From Streptomyces olivoverticillatus (GTDB taxonomy: Bacteria > Actinomycetota > Actinomycetes > Streptomycetales > Streptomycetaceae): a stretch of 64,000 nt of DNA. Under the pieces are notes generated by a model that saw only the letters and a program-made list of their open reading frames with translations, did no database searches and had not been told where the DNA came from. The stretch covers positions 1 to 64,000 of the forward strand of contig NZ_JACHJH010000009.1 in assembly GCF_014203555.1 (NCBI RefSeq). The letters run 5' to 3'. The translations under genes were made by a program, and so were the position numbers. Positions 50,961 to 59,965 of the stretch are shown here, in pieces. Positions within the stretch are counted from its first letter, which is position 1, and the number at the start of each line of letters is the position of its first letter.

Positions 50961-52172
50961 TCACCCCTGGTTGGCGAACTTCTGGCTCAGCGCGTCGTAG
51001 ACGCCCTTCGCCTCCGGGCCCAGGCGCGGACCCGCCAGCCAAGTGGAGTTGGCCGGGCCGATCGAGGTGTTGGAGACCAGCACCACCTGGCCGTCGGGCG
51101 ACTTGGCGAACCAGCCGCCGCCGGACGAACCACCGGTCATGGTGCAGCCGATCCGGTACATCGTCGGCTGCGCCGGGTCGATCGTCAGCCGGCCCGGCTT
51201 GTCGATGCAGTCGTACATCTTCTGGCCGTCGAAGGGCGGCGCGGCCGGGTAGCCCCAGGCACCCATGCTCTGGATGGACTTCACCTGCGGGGTGCTGAAG
51301 TCGACGGTCAGGGCGTTGCCGACCGTCTCCTCCAGGGACTTGCCGGTGCCGTTCTCCGACTTCACGTGCAGCACGGAGAAGTCGTACGGGGCGCCGGCGC
51401 CACCGGTCTCGGCACCCTGGTTGATCCACTGCGAGGAGGTCTGGGCCCAGTCCGCCCACCACACGCCGTAGGGTGCGACGTCCTGCACCGGCGCGCTGTT
51501 GACCTGCGAGGCGGGCAGGCCCTGGTCGTTGTACGAGGGCACGAAGGCGATGTTGCGGTACCAGCCGCCGCTCTTGCCGGCGTGCACGCAGTGGCCCGCG
51601 GTCCACACCATGTTGGACTTGCCCGGGTGTGCCGGGTCCTTGACGACCGTCGCCGAGCAGACCATGTGGCCCTCGGGGCTGTCGAAGAAGACCTTGCCGA
51701 CCGGGGCGGCGTTGTTGTGGTAGGGCAGGCTGACGGCCTTGGCCTCGACCGGAGTCGGCTCCGGGTCGGTGACGCCCTGGTCGCTCGACGAACCGGCGCC
51801 CGGCGCCGTGCCCGGCGCGCTCTTGCCGGCCAGCGTCTTGTCGCTGGAGTGGGCGTCCTTCATCGTGTCGGGCTTCCAGTGGCCCTTGATGATGGGGTTG
51901 ATGAAGTCGTGGGCCTCACGGAGCCACTGGTCCTTGTCCCAGTTCTTCCAGGCTCCGCTCTTCCACTTCTGCTTCCACTTCTCGAGATCCTTGGCGGGGA
52001 TGCCCTTGGGGAGCGAGGGGAAGTCGTCGCCGCCCTTCGAAGTGGCGGCGGCGCTGGCCTGCTTGTCGCTTCCCGCGGCGTTGTCGTCGGACGGGCCGCA
52101 CGCAGTGGCGGTCAGCGCCAACGCGGCGGTGAGAGCGGCCGCGGCCAGGGCCGACCGGCGTGTGGATGGCAT
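50961..52172 (-). CDS. Secreted trypsin-like serine protease (lipoprotein)
   Basis: The 403-aa protein has a lipoprotein signal with lipobox ATAC (Cys about 26), a Ser/Asp/Lys-rich linker, a Trp-rich spacer (WKQKWKSGAWKNWDKDQW), and a peptidase S1 domain from about 165. Catalytic His is in VWTAGHCVHAG, Asp probably in YDFSVLHV, Ser in GCTMTGGSSGGGW. Two cysteine pairs suggest disulfides. ATG 52172 has AGGGGGAG 8 nt upstream. Proteins of this type are numerous in Streptomyces; the substrate is unknown. It is divergent from the siderophore-type cassette. Confidence 0.9.
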   Translation of the reverse strand: MPSTRRSALAAAALTAALALTATACGPSDDNAAGSDKQASAAATSKGGDDFPSLPKGIPAKDLEKWKQKWKSGAWKNWDKDQWLREAHDFINPIIKGHWKPDTMKDAHSSDKTLAGKSAPGTAPGAGSSSDQGVTDPEPTPVEAKAVSLPYHNNAAPVGKVFFDSPEGHMVCSATVVKDPAHPGKSNMVWTAGHCVHAGKSGGWYRNIAFVPSYNDQGLPASQVNSAPVQDVAPYGVWWADWAQTSSQWINQGAETGGAGAPYDFSVLHVKSENGTGKSLEETVGNALTVDFSTPQVKSIQSMGAWGYPAAPPFDGQKMYDCIDKPGRLTIDPAQPTMYRIGCTMTGGSSGGGWFAKSPDGQVVLVSNTSIGPANSTWLAGPRLGPEAKGVYDALSQKFANQG

Positions 52173-52445
52173 GGAGTGGGCTCCCCCTGAGTGATCCGTA
52201 CGTGTTGTCATCGATGCTCGTCAAATGCCCGTTGTGTACGCGCACCTGATGTGAACTTGTCATGCACCGGCCCTGGTGAGGGCAGGGCCCCACTATGCCG
52301 GTGCCGAGTCAGACGGGGACGGGCGGGTCCTCGGTTCCGGTTCGAAGGATCTTGTGTCGGAGCCGTGATCCGTGGCCCGCGGCGTCGTTGGTACGTACGG
52401 GGGACACCCGACCAACGTTCAGCACCAGCAGGAGGAACCCGAGCC
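52173..52445. promoter_or_regulatory. Divergent region between the protease gene and the NIS cassette
   Basis: This 273-base gap must hold promoters for both directions. I looked for a DmdR/DtxR-type iron box (TTAGGTTAGGCTCACCTAA-like) and found none, so iron control of the cassette is not supported by this stretch alone. No hairpin or repeat stands out. Confidence 0.35.
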
Positions 52446-53951
52446 GTGACCCTGACCCGGCCACCGCAGACGCAGCCGTCGCCGACGGCCCAGGAGGGCA
52501 TCCTGCGGCGGCAGTCGTCACGCGAGTCGGCGGCCCGCACGTACGCGAGGTCGCTGCCGATCGTGCCGGTGCGGGCCCGCGGGCTGACGATCGAGGGCGC
52601 CGACGGCCGCCGCTACCTCGACTGCCTCTCCGGCGCCGGTTCGCTGGCGCTCGGTCACAACCACCCCGTCGTGCTGGAAGCCATCCGCTCCGTGCTCGAC
52701 TCCGGCGCCCCCCTGCACGTGCTCGACCTGGCCACGCCCGTGAAGGACACCTTCACCAGTGAGCTGTTCGGCACCCTCCCGCCGGGGCTGGCCGATTCGG
52801 CCCGGATCCAGTTCTGCGGACCGGCCGGCACGGACGCGGTGGAAGCCGCCCTCAAGCTCGTCCGCACGGCGACGGGCCGCGAGGGGCTGCTCGCCTTCTC
52901 CGGCGCCTACCACGGGATGACGGCCGGAGCGCTGGCCGTGTCCGGCCAGGGGCCCAGCGTCCGGGTCGGCAGGCTGCCGTTCCCGCAGGATCACCGCTGC
53001 CCCTTCGGCGTCGGCGGCCCGACCGGAGCACACCTGGCGGCGCGGCTCGCCGAGAGCATGCTGGACGACCCCCGCAGCGGGGTGCGGGAGCCCGCGGGCG
53101 TCATCGTCGAGCCCGTCCAGGGAGAAGGCGGCGTGCTGCCCGCGCCCGACGCCTGGCTGCGCCGGATGCGCGAGATCACCCGGGCCCGCTCCATCCCGCT
53201 GATCGCCGACGAGGTGCAGACCGGCGTCGGCCGGACCGGCGCCTTCTGGGCCGTCGAGCACAGCGGTGTCGTCCCGGACGTGATGGTGCTCTCGAAGGCC
53301 ATCGGCGGCAGCCTGCCGCTGGCCGTCATCGTCTACCGCGAAGAGCTCGACGCCTGGCAGCCCGGCGCCCACGCAGGCACCTTCCGCGGCAATCAACTCG
53401 CCATGGCGGCCGGCACCGCGACCCTGCGCTACGTCAGGGAGAACGGACTGGCGGGCCGTGCGGCCGTGTTGGGCGAGCGGATGCTCGACCGGCTGCGGCG
53501 GCTGGCGCGCGAGCACGACTGCGTGGGGGAGGTGCGCGGCCGCGGACTGATGATCGGTGTGGAGCTGGTCGACCCCGAGGCGGCACCCGCCGGCCGGGAC
53601 GGCGACCCGGGGCCGGCGGATACGTGGGGCGACGGCGCAGGTGGTGGCGCGAGCGGTGGCGCGGGCGCCCCCTTGACCCCGAGCGCGCCGGCTCCCCTGC
53701 CCGCCGCGCCCGCGCTCGCCGCCGCCGTGCAGCAGGAGTGCCTGCGCCGCGGCCTGATCGTCGAACTGGGCGGCCGGCACTCCTGCGTGGTCCGGCTGCT
53801 GCCGCCCCTGACCATCACCGACGAGCAGGCCGAAGCGGTCCTCGACCGGCTGTCCGACGCCATCGCCGCCGTCTCCCGCACCGCCCCCCGACTCCCCACC
53901 CCCCGAACGCCGAAGGAGGCAGGCGCCGCATCCCCGGCCGCACGGCCGTGA
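52446..53951 (+). CDS. Class III aminotransferase, 2,4-diaminobutyrate:2-oxoglutarate type
   Basis: The 501-aa PLP enzyme resembles RhbA/EctB-type diaminobutyrate aminotransferases: GRRYLDCLSGAGSLALGHNHPVV, FCGPAGTDAVEAALKL, FSGAYHGMTAGALAVSG, IADEVQTGVGRTGAFWAVEHSGVVPDVMVLSKAIGG with the Schiff-base Lys. It would make 2,4-diaminobutyrate from aspartate semialdehyde. An Ala/Gly/Pro-rich insert (about 380-420) is unusual. GTG 52446 has GGAGG 10 nt upstream. It is the first gene of a three-gene set with an IucA/IucC synthetase and a GNAT. Ectoine genes are absent, favouring a siderophore-type role. Confidence 0.87.
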   Translation: MTLTRPPQTQPSPTAQEGILRRQSSRESAARTYARSLPIVPVRARGLTIEGADGRRYLDCLSGAGSLALGHNHPVVLEAIRSVLDSGAPLHVLDLATPVKDTFTSELFGTLPPGLADSARIQFCGPAGTDAVEAALKLVRTATGREGLLAFSGAYHGMTAGALAVSGQGPSVRVGRLPFPQDHRCPFGVGGPTGAHLAARLAESMLDDPRSGVREPAGVIVEPVQGEGGVLPAPDAWLRRMREITRARSIPLIADEVQTGVGRTGAFWAVEHSGVVPDVMVLSKAIGGSLPLAVIVYREELDAWQPGAHAGTFRGNQLAMAAGTATLRYVRENGLAGRAAVLGERMLDRLRRLAREHDCVGEVRGRGLMIGVELVDPEAAPAGRDGDPGPADTWGDGAGGGASGGAGAPLTPSAPAPLPAAPALAAAVQQECLRRGLIVELGGRHSCVVRLLPPLTITDEQAEAVLDRLSDAIAAVSRTAPRLPTPRTPKEAGAASPAARP

Positions 53952-53952
53952 C

Positions 53953-55905
53953 ATGGGCGCCGCACACCGCATGAGCGCATCCCCCCACACCGATGCGTCC
54001 ACCGGCCGGGACCGCGACCCGGCCCGGCAGCCGCACCCCCCGGTCGCCGCGGTGCCCCACCAGAGCGCCCCCCGCGCCGAGCCGCCCGGCGCCCTCCCGT
54101 CGGCCGCCGAGCCGCTGGACCACCCCGACCCGGCCACCGCCGCGGACGCCGCCGCAGTGGAGAACCTCCTGCGGTGCTGGGTCCGCGAGAACGGCGTCGA
54201 ACGCCCCCACGGCGACACCCTCTACCTGCCGTTCAACGCCAGCGGCACCGCTCTCAGCGTGCCCGTGCGCTACTGGTCGGCCACCGGAGTGCACCGCTTC
54301 GGCCCCGTCACCCTCACCGGCGGCCCCGACGACGCCCAGCCCTTCGAAGCCGTCACCCTCGCCGCCCTGCTCGGCCGCGAAGCCGCCCACCGCGCCGCTC
54401 GCGCGGGAGACCCCCTCGACTGGAACGGGGCCGAACTCGTGGGCCGCGTCGCCGACTCGGTCCGCCGCACCACCGCCTTCCTCACCGACCGGCGCACCCA
54501 CCCGGCCGACCCGGATGGCGGAGACCTCTTCCTCTACGGAGAGCAGTCCCTCCTCCTCGGCCACCCCCTGCACCCCACCCCCAAGAGCCGCGAGGGCCTC
54601 TCGGACGCCGAAACACGCGACTACTCCCCGGAGCTGCGCGGCCGCTTCCCCCTGCACTGGCTCGCCGTCCACCGCTCCGTACTGGCCTGCGACTCCGCCT
54701 GGACCGAGCGCGGCCGCGCCGTCGACGCCCCCACCCTGGCCGCCCGGATCGCCGGACCGGAGCTGCGGTTCCCCCCGGAGACCGTCCCCCTGCCGCTGCA
54801 CCCCTGGCAGGCCCGCGACATCCGCCACCGCCCGGCCGTCACGGGGCTCTTCGAGGCCGGGCTGCTCCACGACCTCGGCCCCCACGGCGATCTCTGGTAC
54901 CCCACCTCCTCCGTCCGCACCCTGCACCGCCCCGGCGCCCCCGCCATGCTCAAGCTCTCGCTGGGCCTGCGCATCACCAACTCCCGCCGGGAGAACCTCC
55001 GCAAGGAGCTGCACCGCGGCGTCGAAGTGCACCGGCTGCTGCGCAGCGGCCTCGCCGAGAGCTGGCGCGCGGCATGCCCCGGCGGCCTCGGCTTCGACAT
55101 CGTGCGCGACCCCGCCTGGCTCGCCGTCGACGCCCCGGACGGCGCCCCGCTGCCCGGCCTCGACGTCATCGTCCGGCACAACCCCTTCGGCCCCGGCGAC
55201 GATGCCGTGTGCCTCGCCGGGCTGGTCTCGCCGCGCCCCTGGCCGGGGCACGCGGCCCCCGGCGGGCACCCCGCCGTCCGCTCCCGCCTCGCCGATACCG
55301 TGGCCCGGCTCGCCCAGCGCACCGGGCGGCCGGCCGGCGCCGTCTCCGCGGAGTGGTTCCTGCGCTATCTCGAAGCGGTCGTCCGCCCCATGCTCTGGCT
55401 CGACGGCGAAGCGGGCATCGCCCTGGAGGCACACCAGCAGAACACGCTCGTCCTCCTGGACCAGGACGGCTGGCCGGTCGGCGGCCGCTACCGCGACAAC
55501 CAGGGCTACTACTACCGCGAATCCCACCGCGCCGTCCTCGAACAGCGGCTCCCCGGCATCGGCAAGGAGAGCGACACCTTCGTCTCCGACGAGGTCGCCG
55601 ACGAACGGTTCGCCTACTACCTCGGGATCAACAACATCCTCGGCCTGATCGGCGCCTTCGGTGCCCAGCGGCTGGCCGACGAGCAGATCCTGCTGGCGGC
55701 GCTGCGCCGCTTCCTCAAGGACGCCGCCTGCGGCCCCGCCCGCACCCGCTCCACGCTTCCTGGCCACCTGCTCGAAGCACCCACCCTGCGCTGCAAGGCG
55801 AACATGCTGACCCGGCTGCACGGCCTCGACGAACTCGCCGGGCCCGTCGATGGCCAGTCCGTATACGTCACCATCGGCAACCCTCTCGTCGCGTCGGCGG
55901 GGTGA
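53953..55905 (+). CDS. IucA/IucC-family NIS siderophore synthetase
   Basis: The 650-aa ATP-dependent synthetase couples carboxylates such as citrate to amines. The family core is clear: PLPLHPWQARDIRHRP, LYPTSSVRTLH-type WYPTSSVRTLHRPGAPAMLKLSLGLRITNSRRENL, LEAHQQNTLVLL and the C-terminal DNQGYYYRES. The FhuF-like tail is at about 560-650. The first 75 residues are Pro/Ala-rich and poorly conserved. ATG 53953 is one base after the aminotransferase stop; ATG 53971 is an alternative. Substrate class (A, B or C type) cannot be assigned by eye. Confidence 0.92.
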   Translation: MGAAHRMSASPHTDASTGRDRDPARQPHPPVAAVPHQSAPRAEPPGALPSAAEPLDHPDPATAADAAAVENLLRCWVRENGVERPHGDTLYLPFNASGTALSVPVRYWSATGVHRFGPVTLTGGPDDAQPFEAVTLAALLGREAAHRAARAGDPLDWNGAELVGRVADSVRRTTAFLTDRRTHPADPDGGDLFLYGEQSLLLGHPLHPTPKSREGLSDAETRDYSPELRGRFPLHWLAVHRSVLACDSAWTERGRAVDAPTLAARIAGPELRFPPETVPLPLHPWQARDIRHRPAVTGLFEAGLLHDLGPHGDLWYPTSSVRTLHRPGAPAMLKLSLGLRITNSRRENLRKELHRGVEVHRLLRSGLAESWRAACPGGLGFDIVRDPAWLAVDAPDGAPLPGLDVIVRHNPFGPGDDAVCLAGLVSPRPWPGHAAPGGHPAVRSRLADTVARLAQRTGRPAGAVSAEWFLRYLEAVVRPMLWLDGEAGIALEAHQQNTLVLLDQDGWPVGGRYRDNQGYYYRESHRAVLEQRLPGIGKESDTFVSDEVADERFAYYLGINNILGLIGAFGAQRLADEQILLAALRRFLKDAACGPARTRSTLPGHLLEAPTLRCKANMLTRLHGLDELAGPVDGQSVYVTIGNPLVASAG

Positions 55906-55911
55906 GCGCGG

Positions 55912-56628
55912 ATGCACGACGCTCCTACGGACATCAGCGCGGCAGCCGGTACGGACCCCGCCACGGAAGACACCGTCGAACTGCGGCTGACCGAAGAGCT
56001 CGTCGAGCTCACGGCCTGCGACCGTCCGGGCCCCCCGGCTCCGGCGCACCGCGGCCCCGGCCTCCTGAACGGACTGGGCGACTGGGGCCCCGTGGACACC
56101 GAAGCGGGCCCCTTCCGGCTCGTACCGGTGCGCATCGAGCGCGACGTGCGGCTGATCACCCAGTGGATGAACGATCCGGTGGTCGCCGCCTTCTGGGGGC
56201 TGGCCGGCCCCGAGACCGTCACCGCCGGCCATCTGCGTGCCCAGCTGGACGGGGACGGGCGCAGCGTCCCCTGCCTGGGCGTGCTCGCCGGAGTGCCCAT
56301 GAGCTACTGGGAGGTCTACCGCGCGGATCTCGACCCCCTCGCCCGGCACTACCCGGCCCGGCCGCACGACACGGGGGTGCACCTCCTCGTCGGCAGGGTC
56401 GCCGACCGGGGGAGGGGGATCGGCACCCGGCTGCTGCGCACGGTGGCGGACATGATCTTCGACCACCGGCCGTCCTGCGGGCGCGTCGTCGCGGAGCCGG
56501 ACCTGCGCAACACCCCCTCCGTCGCCGCCTTCCTCGGGGCGGGCTTCCGGCTGACCGGGGAGGTCGACCTGCCCGGCAAGCGCGTGGCGTTGATGATCCG
56601 CGACCGTGCCCTGCGTCCGGTCCTCTAG
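55912..56628 (+). CDS. Siderophore-type GNAT acetyltransferase (IucB/RhbD-like)
   Basis: The 238-aa protein carries an acetyltransferase domain from about 65: FRLVPVRIERDVRLITQWMNDPVVAAFWGL, PMSYWEVYRADLDPLARHYPARPHDTGVHLLVG, RGRGIGTRLLRTVADMIF (acetyl-CoA loop) and PDLRNTPSVAAFLGAGF. The YWEVYRADLDPLARHY block is diagnostic of the lysine/diamine N-acyltransferases of hydroxamate siderophore pathways. It begins six bases after the synthetase gene. The usual N-hydroxylase partner is not in the window. Confidence 0.88.
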   Translation: MHDAPTDISAAAGTDPATEDTVELRLTEELVELTACDRPGPPAPAHRGPGLLNGLGDWGPVDTEAGPFRLVPVRIERDVRLITQWMNDPVVAAFWGLAGPETVTAGHLRAQLDGDGRSVPCLGVLAGVPMSYWEVYRADLDPLARHYPARPHDTGVHLLVGRVADRGRGIGTRLLRTVADMIFDHRPSCGRVVAEPDLRNTPSVAAFLGAGFRLTGEVDLPGKRVALMIRDRALRPVL

Positions 56629-56691
56629 CGGCAGGGGCGGCGTGAGAGCCCGAAGAAAGCGCATCCCGCACGCGATGTCAGTGCCGCCCCG

Positions 56692-56697
56692 TAGGCT
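56692..56697 (+). promoter_or_regulatory. Candidate -10 element of dinG
   Basis: TAGGCT ends nine bases before ATG 56707. No SOS box lies near it, so LexA control of this gene is not indicated. Confidence 0.4.
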
Positions 56698-56706
56698 GGC
56701 CACGCT

Positions 56707-58686
56707 ATGACTGCCTCCTCCAAGCCCTCCCTCCCCGACCTGCTGCACGCCGCCGTCACCGCCGTCGGGGGCGCCGAGCGTCCCGGCCAGGTCGCCATGG
56801 CCGAAGCCGTGGCCGACGCCATCGACACCGGCTCCCACCTGCTCGTACAGGCCGGCACCGGCACCGGCAAGTCGCTCGGCTATCTGGTGCCGGCCCTGGC
56901 GCACGGCGAGCGCGTCGTCGTCGCGACGGCCACGCTCGCGCTCCAGCGCCAGCTCGTCGAGCGCGATCTTCCGCGGACGGTGGATGCGCTACATCCGCAG
57001 CTGCGCCGCCGCCCGGAATTCGCCATGCTCAAGGGCCGGTCGAACTACCTGTGTCTGCACCGGCTCCACGAGGGAGTGCCCCAGGAAGAGGAGGAGGGGC
57101 TCTTCGATCCGTTCGAGGCGGCGGCGCCCTCCAGCAAGCTCGGCAAGGACCTGCTGCGGTTGCGCGACTGGGCGGACGAGACGGAGACCGGCGACCGTGA
57201 CGATCTGACGCCGGGCGTCTCCGACCGCGCCTGGTCCCAGGTCTCCGTCACCTCGCGGGAGTGCCTGGGCGCCTCCAAGTGCGCGTACGGCGCGGAGTGC
57301 TTCGCCGAGGCGGCCCGCGAGCGCGCCAAGCTCGCCGAGGTCGTCGTCACCAACCACGCCCTGCTCGCCATCGACGCGATCGAGGGTGCCCCGGTGCTGC
57401 CGGGCCATGAGGTACTGATCGTCGACGAGGCCCATGAGCTGGTCTCCCGGGTCACCGGCGTCGCCACCGGAGAGCTCACCCCCGGCCAGGTCAACCGCGC
57501 CGTGCGGCGGGCCGCCAAGCTCGTCGACGAGAAGGCGGCGGACGCGCTGCAGACGGCGGCCGAGAGCTTCGAGCGCCTGATGGAGCTCGCCCTGCCGGGC
57601 CGCCTGGAGGAGATCCCCGAGGACCTGGGCTTCTGCCTGATGGCCCTGCGGGATGCTGCCCGTACGGTCATCACGGCGCTCGGCAACACCCGCGACAAGT
57701 CCGTCCAGGACGAGGACGCCGTCCGCAAGCAGGCCCTGGCCTCCGTGGAGAACATCCACGCGGTCGCCGAGCGCATCGTGGAGGGCTCGGAGTACGACGT
57801 CGTCTGGTACGAGCGGCACGACCGCTTCGGGGCGTCGCTGCGCGTGGCCCCGCTGTCGGTCTCGGGGCTACTGCGCGAGAAGCTCTTCAACGAGCGCTCG
57901 GTGGTCCTGACCTCGGCCACGCTCAAGCTGGGCGGCGATTTCAACGGCGTCGGGGCATCCCTGGGGCTCGCCCCCGAGGGCGTCGAGGGGGATGACGTCC
58001 CGCAGTGGAAGGGCGTGGACGTCGGCTCGCCCTTCGACTATCCGAAGCAGGGCATCCTCTACGTCGCCCAGCATCTGCAGCAGCCCGGCCGCGAGGGCAG
58101 CCGCACGGACATGCTGGACGAGCTGACCGAGCTGGTGGAGGCGGCCGGCGGCCGTACGCTCGGGCTGTTCTCCTCGATGCGGGCCGCGCAGGCGGCGGCC
58201 GAGGAGCTGCGCGGGCGGCTGGACGTGCCCATTCTGCTGCAGGGCGAGGAGACGCTCGGCGAGCTCATCCGGGCCTTCGCGGCAGATCCGCGGACCTGCC
58301 TGTTCGGCACTCTCTCCCTGTGGCAGGGCGTCGACGTGCCCGGGGCGAGCTGTCAGCTGGTGGTCATGGACCGGGTGCCCTTCCCGCGCCCCGACGACCC
58401 GCTGATGAGCGCCCGGCAGCGCGCCGTGGAGGAGGGGGGCGGCAATGGCTTCATGGCCGTCGCCGCCACGCACGCCGCGCTGCTGATGGCCCAGGGAGCG
58501 GGCCGTCTGGTGCGGGCCTCGGGGGACCGCGGCGTCGTCGCCGTCCTCGACCCGAGGCTGGCGAAGGCGCGCTACGGCTCCTTCCTCAGGGCTTCCATGC
58601 CGGATTTCTGGTACACCACGGACCGTAACCAGGCGCGACGCTCCCTGGCCGCGATCGACGCCCAGGCCAAGGCCGAGGGGCGGTAG
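56707..58686 (+). CDS. dinG: DinG/XPD-family ATP-dependent helicase
   Basis: The 659-aa superfamily-2 helicase acts 5'-3' on DNA or DNA-RNA hybrids. Walker A is QAGTGTGKSLGYLVPAL (about 47-63). Four cysteines for an iron-sulfur cluster occur in YLCLHRL and ECLGASKCAYGAEC. The DEAH box is LIVDEAHEL, and SATL, GTLSLWQGVDVPG and QGAGRLVRASGDRG are motifs III-VI. The size fits actinobacterial DinG-like proteins without the exonuclease domain. It converges on lexA with a terminator between. Upstream distance from the GNAT gene is 78 bases. Confidence 0.93.
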   Translation: MTASSKPSLPDLLHAAVTAVGGAERPGQVAMAEAVADAIDTGSHLLVQAGTGTGKSLGYLVPALAHGERVVVATATLALQRQLVERDLPRTVDALHPQLRRRPEFAMLKGRSNYLCLHRLHEGVPQEEEEGLFDPFEAAAPSSKLGKDLLRLRDWADETETGDRDDLTPGVSDRAWSQVSVTSRECLGASKCAYGAECFAEAARERAKLAEVVVTNHALLAIDAIEGAPVLPGHEVLIVDEAHELVSRVTGVATGELTPGQVNRAVRRAAKLVDEKAADALQTAAESFERLMELALPGRLEEIPEDLGFCLMALRDAARTVITALGNTRDKSVQDEDAVRKQALASVENIHAVAERIVEGSEYDVVWYERHDRFGASLRVAPLSVSGLLREKLFNERSVVLTSATLKLGGDFNGVGASLGLAPEGVEGDDVPQWKGVDVGSPFDYPKQGILYVAQHLQQPGREGSRTDMLDELTELVEAAGGRTLGLFSSMRAAQAAAEELRGRLDVPILLQGEETLGELIRAFAADPRTCLFGTLSLWQGVDVPGASCQLVVMDRVPFPRPDDPLMSARQRAVEEGGGNGFMAVAATHAALLMAQGAGRLVRASGDRGVVAVLDPRLAKARYGSFLRASMPDFWYTTDRNQARRSLAAIDAQAKAEGR

Positions 58687-58730
58687 GGCGCAGGGCAGGC
58701 GCAGCGGGCGGCAGGGCTGCACAAAGAAGA

Positions 58731-58761
58731 GCCCCGGAACCGGCGCAGTTGGTTCCGGGGC
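58731..58761. terminator. Bidirectional terminator between dinG and lexA
   Basis: GCCCCGGAACC pairs perfectly with GGTTCCGGGGC over a 9-base loop. It lies 45 bases after the dinG stop and 17 before the lexA stop. Confidence 0.88.
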
Positions 58762-58777
58762 CCGGCCAGGGGCGTTC

Positions 58778-59563
58778 TCACACCCTGCGCAGCACCGCCA
58801 CGACCTTGCCCAGAATGGTCGCCTCATCGCCGGGGATCGGCTGGTAGGAGGCGTTGTGCGGGAGCAGCCAGACATGGCCGTCCTCCCGCTTGAAGCGCTT
58901 GACCGTCGCCTCGCCGTCGAGCATCGCGGCCACGATGTCGCCGTTCTCCGCCACCGGCTGGCGGCGGACCGTGACCCAGTCGCCGTCGCAGATCGCGGCT
59001 TCGATCATGGAGTCACCGACGACTTTGAGAACGAACAGCTCGCCGTCGCCCACCAGTTGGCGGGGGAGAGGGAAGACGTCCTCCACGGACTCCTCGGCCA
59101 GGATCGGACCGCCGGCGGCGATCCGGCCGACCAGGGGCACGTAGGAGGCGGCGGGCTTGCCGGTGGTGTCCGTCGGCTGGGTGCTCGGCTGGTCGGAGCC
59201 GCGCACCTCGTAGGCGCGGGGCCGGTGCGGGTCCCGCCGGAGGAAGCCCTTGCGCTCGAGGGCCATCAGCTGATGAGCGACGGAAGAGGTGCTGGACAGC
59301 CCCACCGCCTGGCCGATCTCGCGCATGGACGGTGGGTAGCCGCGGCGCTGGACGGAGTCCCGGATGACCTCGATCACGCGGCGCTGCCGGTCGGTGAGAC
59401 CGGAGCTGTCGGCACGGATTCCCGGTGGCCGTCCAGGGAGTGAGCGGGCCGGCTTCTGCCCCTCGGCGTTCATGGCTGCGTCATTCATCGGGTGTGCCTG
59501 GTCGAGTCGATTCTGGGAGCGGTCCTGGGCGGTGATGGTGGCGCTGTCTGCGGTGGTGGTCAC
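58778..59563 (-). CDS. lexA: SOS repressor LexA
   Basis: The 261-aa repressor has a winged-helix DNA-binding domain (about 55-120; LTDRQRRVIEVIRDSVQRRGYPPSMREIGQAVGLSSTSSVAHQL) and an S24 autoprotease domain. The Ala-Gly cleavage site is in GRIAAGGPIL, catalytic Ser in VVGDSMIEAAICDGD and Lys in DGEATVKRFKRED. The N-terminal 45 residues are a disordered extension typical of Streptomyces LexA. GTG 59563 has GAGGGG 5 nt upstream. A perfect SOS box lies 66-79 bases upstream, so lexA is autoregulated. Confidence 0.95.
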   Translation of the reverse strand: MTTTADSATITAQDRSQNRLDQAHPMNDAAMNAEGQKPARSLPGRPPGIRADSSGLTDRQRRVIEVIRDSVQRRGYPPSMREIGQAVGLSSTSSVAHQLMALERKGFLRRDPHRPRAYEVRGSDQPSTQPTDTTGKPAASYVPLVGRIAAGGPILAEESVEDVFPLPRQLVGDGELFVLKVVGDSMIEAAICDGDWVTVRRQPVAENGDIVAAMLDGEATVKRFKREDGHVWLLPHNASYQPIPGDEATILGKVVAVLRRV

Positions 59564-59628
59564 GTCGGCCCCTCTCGAGATGGTCTCTCCCTGGCTGGAC
59601 AACGGTAGTTGCTTTCGAAAGGTTGCGC

Positions 59629-59642
59629 CAAACACACGTTCG
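59629..59642 (-). promoter_or_regulatory. SOS box (LexA operator) of lexA
   Basis: On the minus strand CGAACGTGTGTTTG matches the actinobacterial consensus CGAACRNRYGTTYG at every position. It is centred about 73 bases upstream of the lexA start. Confidence 0.9.
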
Positions 59643-59965
59643 AGTGAAATATCGCGGAATGGCTGACGTGATCAGACCTGAGGGTGTACGGGCGGAGATC
59701 AATTCGCCCTATTACGGTACTCTTCAGGGCGAAGTCGAAGGCCTCGGAGTGCGCCACCGGCGGGTCGCGCCGTAGCCCGTTCGAGCCGCGCTCCGAGGAG
59801 CTCCCGGTCCGTGGTGGCGACGCCGGGCACGGCGTCCGGGGCGGGCCGCCGGGCCGCGTCCAGTGTGGCATCAGTGGCTCCAGGTAGGGCCTCCAGGGCC
59901 CCTCTGGTGGCTGCGTGCCAAGTCTGCGCGATCCGACACGCGATGGGCGTGGTTGGCCACCGAGT
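59643..59965. other. Long lexA-nrdR intergenic stretch without a gene
   Basis: The full gap from the lexA start to the nrdR start is 580 bases. Beyond the lexA operator I see no frame with convincing coding character; overlapping open frames on both strands are Arg/Pro-rich shadows without ribosome sites. The stretch holds one inverted repeat, at 59703-59733, and a TACGGT hexamer inside it. A small RNA is possible but not shown. Confidence 0.5.
59703..59733. repeat. Inverted repeat TTCGCCCT-N15-AGGGCGAA
   Basis: Perfect 8-bp arms TTCGCCCT (59703-59710) and AGGGCGAA (59726-59733) flank an AT-richer 15-base core with TATTACGGTACT. It could be an operator over a promoter (TACGGT inside) or a hairpin of a small transcript. 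Confidence 0.5.

Noticed and set aside
52173..52445. Iron box (DmdR/DtxR site) for the NIS cassette
   Set aside because: No 19-bp TTAGGTTAGGCTCACCTAA-like palindrome could be found on either strand.
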